Below, piece by piece: positions 1-7,220 of a stretch of 13,241 nt of DNA. The DNA comes from Candidatus Omnitrophota bacterium (GTDB lineage: Bacteria > Omnitrophota > Gorgyraeia > 2-02-FULL-51-18 > JAGOUK01). The position numbers and the translations under genes were made by a program. Each line of letters opens with the position of its first letter. Positions within the stretch are counted from its first letter, which is position 1. Under the pieces are notes generated by a model that saw nothing but the letters and a program-made list of their open reading frames with translations, was not told the origin of the DNA and did not search any database. The stretch is taken from the NCBI GenBank assembly GCA_020058965.1, contig JAGVCY010000215.1, forward strand, positions 1-13,241, written 5' to 3'.

Positions 1-72
1 CTTCGGATCGAACTCCGCATGGACGATGAGGAAGCTTTTCTCGAGCGATGCTTCAACGTCGCCAAACGTTGA
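1..72 (+). CDS. C-terminal fragment of an upstream gene, possibly lpxK (tetraacyldisaccharide 4'-kinase)
   Basis: Frame 1 is open from the window edge and ends at TGA 70-72. It encodes 23 residues ending in DDEEAFLERCFNVAKR. The start lies outside the window. The acidic 'DDEEAFLER' pattern followed by a short basic end resembles the last strand and helix of LpxK, which phosphorylates the lipid A disaccharide, and an lpxK would suit a position just before a lipid A acyltransferase. With 23 residues this is only a guess. The next gene starts inside this one at position 48, a 25-base overlap in another frame, so the two are probably translationally linked. Confidence 0.5.
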   Translation, partial: LRIELRMDDEEAFLERCFNVAKR

Positions 73-2012
73 TTCAAAAACTGCCCGACCTTGCGCTGCT
101 GACCGCGCTCCGCGCTTTGGCCTTTGCGCTCTGGCCCTGGCCGATGCGCTGGAGGATCGGGCTGGGCGGCGCGGCGGGCTGGCTTGCAGGCCGTCTGTCC
201 AAACGCCGAGCCCTCGCGCTCAACAACTTGAAGCGTGTTTTTTCTTCCGACCCGTCCAAAACCCGCCGCGCGCTTTTCTCCATCCTGGATGATTCCTACC
301 GCGACCTTGGCCGCACCTTCATCGAATTTTTGATGAGTCCAACGCTCTCGAGCGAATACATCGAAAGTCATATCGCGGTTGAAGGCGACGACCGACTTGC
401 TCAAATGGTGAGTGAGGGTAAGGGAGTCGTGTTGTTTACCGGGCACTTTGGAAATTGGGAATTTTTGAACCTGATGGCAAGTACTCGGGGTTATCGCCTT
501 GCGGTTTTAGCCCGATTGCAAAAACTGCACCGAACGGACGCGTTTTTAAACGGCTTGCGCGAAAAGCGGGGTGCCCGGGTTGTTTTACGCGGCATGGAGA
601 CGAGACACTTGTACCGCGTGCTTAAAGCGGGCGGCTTGGCCGGTATATTGGCCGATCAGGACGGAGGAACCGAAGGTATTCATGCTCCGCTTTTTGGCCG
701 GGCATCCTCGTATCCTCGGGGGATCGCGCGATTTACTTTTGTCACGGGCGCGCCAGCGGTGCCGGTGTTTTCGGTTCGGGTAGCGCCGGACCGGCACCGG
801 ATATTTATCGGATCCGAGATACGGCTGCGGCCCGGTGAAGCGGAAGCTATTTTTGAACAGCGGGCCGTCGCTGAGTTTTCGCGTCAACTCGAAGGGATGG
901 TCTTAAAATATCCTACGCAATGGCTGTGGGCGCATCGGCGTTGGAAATCGAGTCCCGAGCGGGATGTGCTGGTGCTGGATGACGGACGCAAAGGCCATGT
1001 GAATCAGTCGTTGGCACTGGCCTCCCGCGTGGCGGATCATCGCGGAAATAAGAGCACAACCCGGGTGCAGACACTGAGCGTGGAGTATCGATCAAGTGGA
1101 ACTCGTGCACTATTAACGCTTTATGGAATTCTGACTCGCGGACGGCTCTGGGGTGGGATGCGTTTGGCGCGATGGGCGCTGACGGATGTGAGTTACCGGG
1201 CGCTTTCGACCGCGCCGGCGGACGCGGTGATTTCATGCGGATCCGGAACGGAAGCGGTGAATCTCATAGTCGCGGCCGACTGCCGGGCTCGGGCCTGCTA
1301 CATCCACAAGCCGCAATTTGGGCGGAGCCGGTTTGCGGCCGTGATGGCACCCGGCCATGACCGGCTTCGCCAGGAGCGGAAGACCGTTCAATTGCCCGGG
1401 GCCGTGAGCTTCGTGAACCGACAGCGGCTGGAGGAACTTCGGGCTGCGGCAAGAGCGAAGGTCGGTATCGAACCGGAGGATCGCGTGTTGGCTTTTTTGG
1501 TTGGCGGGCCGTCCAAGATGGCGCCCTGGGATTTCAAGACACTGGAGCGGGCATTTTTTGGCTTGCGAGAAATCCTTCAGGAGCTTAAGCTTTACCTTGT
1601 GGCGACCACTTCGCGCCGAACCGATTCGGCGACGGAGGCAGCATTTGAAAGCAGTTTTGTCGGTGCGCCGTTGTGCGCCGTTGCGCTGATTGCAAACCGC
1701 GAGAATCCCGCAGGCGCGTATGAGGGCATTCTGGCTGCTGCGGATTGCATCCTGGTCACAGCCGATTCCGTATCCATGGTTTCGGAGGCGGTGTCGACCG
1801 GAAAGCCGGTGGGGGTTATCGTGGCCGGTGATCGCGCGTTCATGGCGCCCAAGTTCAGGCGCTTCCTGGACGAGCAGATTCGGATGGAGCTGGTAACCGA
1901 AGTGACCCCGGATCATTTACGAAATTTTTTACATAGCGCTTGGACACAGAGAGCGGCATCGGACGCGGGCGAAGACCCTCTCAGCCGCGCCGCGGCTCTG
2001 CTAGCGCTCTAG
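48..2012 (+). CDS. LpxL/HtrB-type lipid A acyltransferase fused to an ELM1/GtrOC1-type putative glycosyltransferase
   Basis: A 654-residue two-domain protein. Residues 1-300 match the lysophospholipid acyltransferase (LpxL/HtrB/LpxM) family, which adds a secondary acyl chain to lipid A at the inner membrane. It has a hydrophobic N-terminal stretch (about 15-48), the catalytic HX4E motif GHFGNWE (H133, E138), DQDGGTEG followed by PLFGR (203-218), and the closing QWLWAHRRWK (291-300). Residues 305-654 match the ELM1/DUF1022 family, bacterial members of which (such as GtrOC1) are putative outer-core glycosyltransferases. Motifs there are DDGRKGHVNQ (311-320), CGSGTEA (397-403), APGHD (434-438), TSRRT (521-525), NPAGAYEGILAAAD (553-566) and TADSVSMVSEA (571-581). 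The join, near base 957, is seamless. The ATG at 48 is the first in-frame start after a TGA at 27-29. A GAGGAAG at 28-34 sits rather far upstream (13 bases). Domain calls are strong; the acyl donor and the sugar are unknown. Confidence 0.88.
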   Translation: MLQRRQTLIQKLPDLALLTALRALAFALWPWPMRWRIGLGGAAGWLAGRLSKRRALALNNLKRVFSSDPSKTRRALFSILDDSYRDLGRTFIEFLMSPTLSSEYIESHIAVEGDDRLAQMVSEGKGVVLFTGHFGNWEFLNLMASTRGYRLAVLARLQKLHRTDAFLNGLREKRGARVVLRGMETRHLYRVLKAGGLAGILADQDGGTEGIHAPLFGRASSYPRGIARFTFVTGAPAVPVFSVRVAPDRHRIFIGSEIRLRPGEAEAIFEQRAVAEFSRQLEGMVLKYPTQWLWAHRRWKSSPERDVLVLDDGRKGHVNQSLALASRVADHRGNKSTTRVQTLSVEYRSSGTRALLTLYGILTRGRLWGGMRLARWALTDVSYRALSTAPADAVISCGSGTEAVNLIVAADCRARACYIHKPQFGRSRFAAVMAPGHDRLRQERKTVQLPGAVSFVNRQRLEELRAAARAKVGIEPEDRVLAFLVGGPSKMAPWDFKTLERAFFGLREILQELKLYLVATTSRRTDSATEAAFESSFVGAPLCAVALIANRENPAGAYEGILAAADCILVTADSVSMVSEAVSTGKPVGVIVAGDRAFMAPKFRRFLDEQIRMELVTEVTPDHLRNFLHSAWTQRAASDAGEDPLSRAAALLAL

Positions 2013-2050
2013 CAGTCTGCTGCGTGAAGGGGTTTTTGGCAGTCTGCTGG
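2009..2050 (+). promoter_or_regulatory. Stem-loop spanning the acyltransferase stop codon and following gap
   Basis: Bases 2009-2022 can pair with 2037-2050, leaving a 14-base loop. The stem has one T-T mismatch and three G-T wobbles. It contains the TAG stop at 2010-2012. No T-tract follows directly (the T7 run is at 2077-2083), so it is not a standard intrinsic terminator. It may affect mRNA stability or coupling between the two genes. The pairing is read by eye and no folding energy was calculated. Confidence 0.4.
2012..2049 (+). repeat. Two direct copies of an 11-base palindromic word
   Basis: The word GCAGTCTGCTG occurs at 2012-2022 and 2039-2049, 16 bases apart. Each copy contains GCAG-T-CTGC, a short palindrome around a central T, so the copies can also pair with each other. 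The remaining gap to 2088 holds an AT-rich stretch with T7 and A6 runs just before the next ATG, and a GGAAG at 2069-2073 about 15 bases from that ATG. I see no convincing promoter. Confidence 0.5.
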
Positions 2051-2088
2051 CAATTGGTTGTTGTAAACGGAAGAAATTTTTTTAAAAA

Positions 2089-4236
2089 ATGAATATCCTT
2101 CAAATTGTTCCTGAATTAAGATCCGGCGGCGTCGAACGCGGAACGGTCGATTTTGCAAAATATCTGTTGATGCAAAATCACGGTTCGTTTGTTGTTTCAG
2201 CCGGCGGTTCGCTTGTTGCAGACCTTGAAAGCGCGGGGGTCAAGCACATCACGCTGCCGGTGCATAAAAAATCCCTGTTCTCAATCATGCGTCAGATCTC
2301 CGCCCTCACTCGGATTTTGAGAGACGAAAAAATTGACCTGGTGCACGCCCGCAGCCGCGTGCCGGCTTGGATCGCTTTTTTTGCCTGTCGCAGGATCGGT
2401 ATTCCCATGGTGACCACCTGCCACGGTGTTTACAGCACGCACGCGTTCAGCCGTATCATGGGCTGGGGCAAATATGTGATCGTGATCAGTCATGCGGTCA
2501 GCCGTCATATGAAAGAATCTTTTGGCGTTCCCCATCACCGGATTCGTTTGATCCATCGCGGGGTCAACCTCAAAGAGTTCAATATCGACTCCGACTCCAA
2601 GCCACCCAAAGAACCGCAATCAGCGATTATTGGAATTGTCGGACGCGTGACGCCCATCAAGGGTCATCGCGTGATGCTCAAGGCGATGGCTCGCATCGCG
2701 CGCGTACATCCCGACGCCAGGTTGTGGGTGATCGGGGATTCTCCGCGTCCGCGCTACATGGACGAACTCAAGTTGATGGTCCGCAAGCTGGACTTGCAAA
2801 ACCATGTTGAGTTCATGGGCACACGGCAGGATATTCCGGCTTTGATGAGCCGGATGAGCATGCTGGTTGCGCCCGCAATCGGCGAAGAGGCGTTTGGCCG
2901 CGTGCTGATCGAGGCGGGGGCTTGCGGAGTTCCGGTGATCGCCAGCCGCATCGGCGGAATCGTCGATGTTATCCGGCACGGCACGGACGGAATTCTGGTC
3001 CCGGCAGGGGATGCGTCGGCATTGGCCGAAAACATTATTGCCTATCTCAAGGAGCCGGAATACGCGGCCCGGCTGGCGGCGAGTCTTCGCAGGCGGGTTA
3101 AGGAAGAATTCAACGACCGAGTGATGTTCGAAAAAACGATCGGCGTGTACCGCGAAACGCTGGAACGAAAAAAAATATTAGTGATCAAGTTAAGCGCGCT
3201 GGGCGATGTGATCTTGAGCACACCGTCTTTTAGAGCTGTGCGTCAGCAATATCCGCAGGCCCGCATCGTCGCTCTGGTCGAGCGCGCGGCTTATCCGGCG
3301 CTTAAGGCCTGCCCCTATGTGGATGATGTGCTTTCGTACGAAAAATTCGGCAAAAATGATGTTCGGTCCATTCTCAAGCTGGGGCGATTGTTGGCCCGGG
3401 AGCAGTTTGATATTTCCATCGACCTTCAGAACAATCGACTTTCGCATCTAATGTCCTACCTTTCGGGAGCGCATACCCGCGTTGGGTATGCCAACAAGCG
3501 GCTCGACCTGTTTTTAAACCGGCCGGTTAAGGATTTGCGACCGGTGGTCGGACCGGTGGAACATCAATTTCAACTTTTAGATCAGCTGGGCATCGCGCAT
3601 CCTGATATTCGTCCGGAGCTATCGGCGGACCGCGTCGATGAGGACGCCATCAAGGCTTTTCTGCGCGAAAACTGGCTCGGCGACAACCAAACCCTCGTGG
3701 GCATCAATCCCGGATCCAGTCCGCTCTGGAAAACAAAGCAATGGCCTCAGGAGGCCTTTGTTGAATTATGCGACGCGCTCGCCCGGCAAAATATCCGCGT
3801 CGTCATCACCGGAACCAAGGATGATCTGCCCATCGCCGAAGCGATCGCGCGCCAAACCCGGACCCGACCGATCATCGCGGCCGGCCGCACCACCGTGGGT
3901 GAATTGATCGCACTGATCCGCGTTTGCAAAGTTTTTGTCACATCTGATTCCGCACCCATGCATATCGCAACCGCGGTCGGCACGCCCGTTGTGGCGATCT
4001 TCGGCCCCACGGACCCTCGTCGTCATGTCGCCCCCGGCCGTTCGCCGATCTCAGTGATCCGCAAAGAAGTAAAATGCAGCCCCTGTTATCTAAAAAAATG
4101 CCCCATCGGACTGATCTGCATGCGCCAAATCCTTCCAGATGAAGTCTTGGAGCGGGTGGTCGCGCTGCTTCACCCCGAAGAGGGGAACGCGCGTTCCGTT
4201 GAAGACGCGCCCGTGAGAGCGGGCTTGGATTCCTGA
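2089..4236 (+). CDS. GT4-GT9 fusion glycosyltransferase (core oligosaccharide assembly)
   Basis: A 715-residue protein with two complete GT-B glycosyltransferases. Residues 1-358 are family GT4: an N-terminal MNILQIVPELRSGGVERG glycine-rich loop, GRVTPIKGH (185-193, with the phosphate-binding R and K) and the EX7E motif (E267, E275). Residues 361-695 are family GT9 (heptosyltransferase-like): KKILVIKLSALGD with the expected catalytic-base D373, PGSSPLWKTKQWP with donor-contacting K550, TSDSAPMH (D620, H625) and FGPTDP (639-643). A Cys quartet (C663, C666, C671, C677) follows. GT9 enzymes normally use ADP-heptose, which fits the heptose kinase gene downstream. The GT4 donor is unknown. The ATG gives the canonical GT4 first strand, although the Shine-Dalgarno spacing is long. 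The junction lies on a run of eight A. The last codon overlaps the start of the next gene. Confidence 0.9.
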   Translation: MNILQIVPELRSGGVERGTVDFAKYLLMQNHGSFVVSAGGSLVADLESAGVKHITLPVHKKSLFSIMRQISALTRILRDEKIDLVHARSRVPAWIAFFACRRIGIPMVTTCHGVYSTHAFSRIMGWGKYVIVISHAVSRHMKESFGVPHHRIRLIHRGVNLKEFNIDSDSKPPKEPQSAIIGIVGRVTPIKGHRVMLKAMARIARVHPDARLWVIGDSPRPRYMDELKLMVRKLDLQNHVEFMGTRQDIPALMSRMSMLVAPAIGEEAFGRVLIEAGACGVPVIASRIGGIVDVIRHGTDGILVPAGDASALAENIIAYLKEPEYAARLAASLRRRVKEEFNDRVMFEKTIGVYRETLERKKILVIKLSALGDVILSTPSFRAVRQQYPQARIVALVERAAYPALKACPYVDDVLSYEKFGKNDVRSILKLGRLLAREQFDISIDLQNNRLSHLMSYLSGAHTRVGYANKRLDLFLNRPVKDLRPVVGPVEHQFQLLDQLGIAHPDIRPELSADRVDEDAIKAFLRENWLGDNQTLVGINPGSSPLWKTKQWPQEAFVELCDALARQNIRVVITGTKDDLPIAEAIARQTRTRPIIAAGRTTVGELIALIRVCKVFVTSDSAPMHIATAVGTPVVAIFGPTDPRRHVAPGRSPISVIRKEVKCSPCYLKKCPIGLICMRQILPDEVLERVVALLHPEEGNARSVEDAPVRAGLDS
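3168..3175 (+). other. A8 run with slippery heptamer at the GT4/GT9 domain junction
   Basis: Eight consecutive A residues encode the linker R360-K361-K362-I363. In the reading frame they form A AAA AAA, a classical -1 slippery heptamer. A slip to -1 would end at TAG 3231-3233. Losing one A would end at TAG 3179-3181, directly after the GT4 domain, with a GTG at 3181-3183 in the GT9 frame sharing the G of that stop. Either event would give a GT4-only product. I have not identified a stimulatory structure, and other A8 runs occur at 7457-7464 and 7945-7952. Confidence 0.4.
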
Positions 4237-5336
4237 AGATTTTATTGCTCGCCAATCACGCCAGGCGCGGCGGGATCACGACTTATTTAATTTTGCTTTC
4301 GAGAGAACTTGTTCGACGGGGGCATCGCGTGCTGGTCGTGACAGGAGGCGGGGAAGCCGTTCATCAGATCACGGACGGCGGAGCCGAACACCGGACTCTG
4401 TTCTTGGACACAAGCTCCGAGCTCAATCCGCGCTTATGGGGCTCTGCCGCAAAACTCCGCGATTGGATCAAGCGGGAGGAATGGCAGGTGGTCCACGCTC
4501 AAACACGCGTGACTCAAGGTGTTTCGCTTGCGGCCACCCTCGGTTTGGGAGTTCCCCGCGTCACGACCTGTCATGGTTTTTTTAAGACGCGGATTTTGCG
4601 CAAATGTTTTCCGTGGTGGGGCGATCGGGTGATCGCGATCAGCGGCGCGGTTGAACGCCACTTGCGGATCGATTGGGGGATAAAACCAGAGCGCATCCGA
4701 CTCGTCCGTCATGGAGTCGAAAAGCGGGTGGAGGACGAGGCGCTTCCCGCCCTTCGGCTGCAGGGCCGAGCCGAGCTCAAGGTCTTGGACGCAATCACCG
4801 TGGTTGGAGCGCTCGGACGGATTTCGCCGGTCAAGGGATACTTGATTTTGGTGGATGCGATGGCTCTTCTCAGGGACTTGCCGATCGAATTGGTGCTGAT
4901 CGGCGATGGGCCGGCGGCGAGCGAACTGGACGCACGCATTCGGGATTTGGGGCTTATTGGCCGTATTCGCCGCATGGCTTCGATGCCGAATCACCATGTT
5001 ATACTGCATGCGTTTGATATTTTTTGCGCACCTTCGCTTCAGGAAGGTCTCGGGCTTTCGATCCTAGATGCTATGGCCCGTGGAACACCCGTCGTCGCAT
5101 CCCGTGTTGGTGGCATTCCTGACCTCATCCGAGACGAGTCAACCGGACGATTGGTTCCTCCGGGTGACGCCGCGGCGTTGGCCGGTGCCATTCGCTCCAT
5201 GGCGTTGGATCCGGAAGGCCGGATTCAGACGGGTTTGAAGGCGAAGCGCTTCGTGGAGCGAACCTTCACGATCAACGACATGATGGACGGAACCGAAAGC
5301 GTTTATGATGAGCTTATTCGCACCAAAAAAATTTAA
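4233..5336 (+). CDS. Family 4 glycosyltransferase
   Basis: A GT-B glycosyltransferase of family GT4, 367 residues from the CTG at 4233. I chose that start because it restores the canonical first strand, reading MKILLLANHARRGG, and overlaps the preceding TGA as CTGA. The next candidate, TTG 4245, would remove most of the first beta strand (363 residues remain), and no ATG or GTG is in frame back to the stop at 4200-4202. Further motifs, numbered from the CTG, are VTTCHGFF (110-117), RIRLVRHGV (154-162), GRISPVKGY (195-203) and EGLGLSILDA, where the second acidic position of EX7E is Asp (E271, D279). It resembles the GT4 half of the preceding fusion, so the two may be paralogues that add successive or related sugars to the core. 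Donor and acceptor are unknown. It shares one base with the next gene. Confidence 0.88.
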   Translation: MKILLLANHARRGGITTYLILLSRELVRRGHRVLVVTGGGEAVHQITDGGAEHRTLFLDTSSELNPRLWGSAAKLRDWIKREEWQVVHAQTRVTQGVSLAATLGLGVPRVTTCHGFFKTRILRKCFPWWGDRVIAISGAVERHLRIDWGIKPERIRLVRHGVEKRVEDEALPALRLQGRAELKVLDAITVVGALGRISPVKGYLILVDAMALLRDLPIELVLIGDGPAASELDARIRDLGLIGRIRRMASMPNHHVILHAFDIFCAPSLQEGLGLSILDAMARGTPVVASRVGGIPDLIRDESTGRLVPPGDAAALAGAIRSMALDPEGRIQTGLKAKRFVERTFTINDMMDGTESVYDELIRTKKI

Positions 5337-6148
5337 TGGCAGGGATTGAAGTGAATCTAAGAGCCCGACTTGTGCATTGGATATCGCGCATTCGGATCAA
5401 GCGATGGATTGTTGCGCTGGCGGTGTTGTTGGCCGGTTTTGCATTTATGTCCCGCGCTTACACGACCCCGATTCTGATGTATCACCACATTGACGAGCGC
5501 GCGCAGGAATGGAAATTGAGTGTTTCGCCCGAAAGTTTTTCCCGTCAAATGGAATTTTTAAAAGCCCATCAATACCGTGTGCTCTCCTTATCCGACTACA
5601 TCGACAGGATCAAGAATAAAAAGCAGATTCCGCACAAAAGCGTCGTAATTACATTCGACGACGGGTATGACAATAATTTTTTGGAGGCATTTCCGGTCCT
5701 GAAAAAAATGGGTTTTCCGGCGATTATTTTTATCCAGGTGGACGGCGTGGGCCGAAGAGGCTATATGAGCTGGGATGACATCGTGATTTTGCTCGAAAAC
5801 GGTATCGACATCGGCAGCCACACGGTGCATCATGGATTTTTACCCGATCTCTCGGCCGAAGACGCGCGCAATGAGATTTATGAATCCAAGGCGGTTCTCG
5901 AAAGCCGACTCCAGCGGCCTATCCCTCTTTTTAGTTATCCAGGCGGGGGATTCACGCCGGCCGTTCGTCAACAGGTCATTGACGCGGGGTACCTGGGCGC
6001 GACGGCGACTCATCCCGGCCGCGAATATCCCAATCTGGACCCGTACGCTCTCAAGCGCATTCGCATTAGCCGCACCTCGGATAATTTATTTGTGTTCTGG
6101 CTTCAGCTCAGCGGGTTTTACACCCTTTACGAGGAAATTCGGGGCTGA
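5336..6148 (+). CDS. Membrane-anchored polysaccharide deacetylase (NodB/CE4 family)
   Basis: A 270-residue protein with an N-terminal basic stretch and one membrane segment (about 24-41), followed by a NodB-homology domain that probably faces the periplasm. Visible motifs are PILMYHH (45-51), TFDDGYDNN (106-114; D108 the likely catalytic base and D109 a metal ligand), SHTVHH (161-166; H162 and H166 metal ligands) and FSYPGGGF (199-206). Enzymes of this family remove acetyl or formyl groups from amino sugars in peptidoglycan, chitin-like polymers or lipid-linked sugars. Among glycosyltransferase genes, a core or lipid-linked N-acetyl sugar is a reasonable substrate, but this is inferred. The ATG overlaps the previous stop as TAATG and has no Shine-Dalgarno. 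A GTG at 5351, preceded by AGGGA at 5341-5345, is a plausible alternative start that would remove only five residues. Confidence 0.87.
   Translation: MAGIEVNLRARLVHWISRIRIKRWIVALAVLLAGFAFMSRAYTTPILMYHHIDERAQEWKLSVSPESFSRQMEFLKAHQYRVLSLSDYIDRIKNKKQIPHKSVVITFDDGYDNNFLEAFPVLKKMGFPAIIFIQVDGVGRRGYMSWDDIVILLENGIDIGSHTVHHGFLPDLSAEDARNEIYESKAVLESRLQRPIPLFSYPGGGFTPAVRQQVIDAGYLGATATHPGREYPNLDPYALKRIRISRTSDNLFVFWLQLSGFYTLYEEIRG
5341..5345 (+). promoter_or_regulatory. Possible ribosome binding site for an alternative deacetylase start
   Basis: AGGGA lies five bases before the in-frame GTG at 5351, inside the coding sequence counted from ATG 5336. It is a better Shine-Dalgarno than anything upstream of the ATG, where only an A-rich run is seen. 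It therefore leaves the true start of the deacetylase open. Confidence 0.35.
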
Positions 6149-6149
6149 C

Positions 6150-7220
6150 ATGAGCCCCTCCACATCACCCGCCGTCCGGACTCCCCGAATCTTGATCGTC
6201 GGGGTGGATTGGTTGGGGGACGCGCTTTTTATGACGCCTGTGTTCAGGGCGCTCCGGCGGCGCTGGCCGGATGCTTTTTTGGCCGTTAGCACTGCTTCGC
6301 GCAACCTGCCGGTTCTCGCCCGCTGCTCCTATTTGGATGAAGTCATTCCCTACGATGAGGCGCCTTTTCTGTTGAGTCTGCATACCCAGGCCGGTTTATC
6401 GGCAAAGTTCCGGTCGCTCAATTTTGACACCGCGGTTTTTTTACATCGGTCTTTCACTCGCGCATTGGCCGCGGCGCTGGCCGGAATTCCGCGGCGCGCG
6501 GGATTCAAAAATTTTAAAAGGGATTGGCTTTTGACCGAACTGCTGGATCGGCCGAAGGAGTCCTTGCACCGCATCGACCAATATTTATCAATTCTCCAAA
6601 ATATGGGCGTTCCCGTTGTCGGCAGGGAGCCCGAGCTGACGCTTTTGGAGGAGGACCGGGCGGAGTGGATGCGGGCTGCGGCAAGATCGGGTTGGGATTT
6701 AACGGGTTCTGATGAGCGGCGGCAGTATGTGGCGCTTCACCCCGGTGGAAATTGGGATCTGAAGCGCTGGCCGATCGAGCGGTTCGCTGACTTGGCGCGG
6801 CGGGCATCCGCGCGCGGCTGGAGGGTGGCGGTTTGCGGCTCCGCGCACGAAGCGCATTTGGGTCAGGCGATTGAAGCGGCCGCGCCGGGCGGGCGCGTGG
6901 TTTCGTTTTGCGGGAAGACCGAATTCGGCGGGTTGGCAGGATTGTTGGCCGGTGCGCGGCTCGTGATCTCAAATGACTCGGGGCCTTTGCATGTGGCGGC
7001 CGCGCTTGGGACGCCGGCGGTGGGCCTGTTTGGACCGACGCTACCCCAGCGGACGGGTCCGGTGACGCGGTCCCGGGTTAAAATGATCCATAAAGACTTC
7101 GGATGCGAACTGCCCTGCACTTTTAAGGCATGCAATAATCGGGTCTGTCTCGACTACTTATCAATCGATGAAGCGGCACGGGCGGCGGACGAGGTTTTGG
7201 GAGAGCAACTATTTACATGA
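6150..7220 (+). CDS. Family 9 glycosyltransferase, ADP-heptose:LPS heptosyltransferase-like
   Basis: A 356-residue single-domain GT9 enzyme, close to the usual family length, expected to transfer heptose from ADP-heptose to the growing core on the cytoplasmic face of the inner membrane. Key features are ILIVGVDWLGD with catalytic-base D24, HPGGNWDLKRWP with K205, SNDSGPLH (D276, H281), LFGPTLP (293-299) and a Cys cluster (C319, C323, C328, C333). The reading frame is open far upstream (to 5832), but that part overlaps the deacetylase in another frame. The ATG at 6150, two bases after the preceding TGA and with GAGGAAA at 6131-6137 and GGGG at 6141-6144 upstream, gives the normal GT9 N-terminus. 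The end overlaps the next gene as ATGA. Whether it acts as heptosyltransferase I, II or another type cannot be told from sequence alone. Confidence 0.9.
   Translation: MSPSTSPAVRTPRILIVGVDWLGDALFMTPVFRALRRRWPDAFLAVSTASRNLPVLARCSYLDEVIPYDEAPFLLSLHTQAGLSAKFRSLNFDTAVFLHRSFTRALAAALAGIPRRAGFKNFKRDWLLTELLDRPKESLHRIDQYLSILQNMGVPVVGREPELTLLEEDRAEWMRAAARSGWDLTGSDERRQYVALHPGGNWDLKRWPIERFADLARRASARGWRVAVCGSAHEAHLGQAIEAAAPGGRVVSFCGKTEFGGLAGLLAGARLVISNDSGPLHVAAALGTPAVGLFGPTLPQRTGPVTRSRVKMIHKDFGCELPCTFKACNNRVCLDYLSIDEAARAADEVLGEQLFT

Noticed and set aside
1664..1683. Exact tandem duplication of a 10-base word (TGCGCCGTTG) in the ELM1 domain
   Set aside because: It could have meant a frameshift, but family-like sequence continues in the same frame on both sides, so the frame is intact.
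1233..1916. Long minus-strand open frame opposite the ELM1 domain
   Set aside because: It lies wholly opposite a well-supported coding region, shows no recognisable domain, and is explained by GC-rich codon structure.
2077..2088. T7-A5 stretch before the GT4-GT9 gene as an intrinsic terminator
   Set aside because: The nearest stem ends at 2050, about 26 bases before the T run, which is too far for a standard terminator.
5832..6149. Upstream extension of the single GT9 gene in the same frame
   Set aside because: It overlaps the conserved deacetylase in another frame. The normal GT9 N-terminus begins just after ATG 6150.
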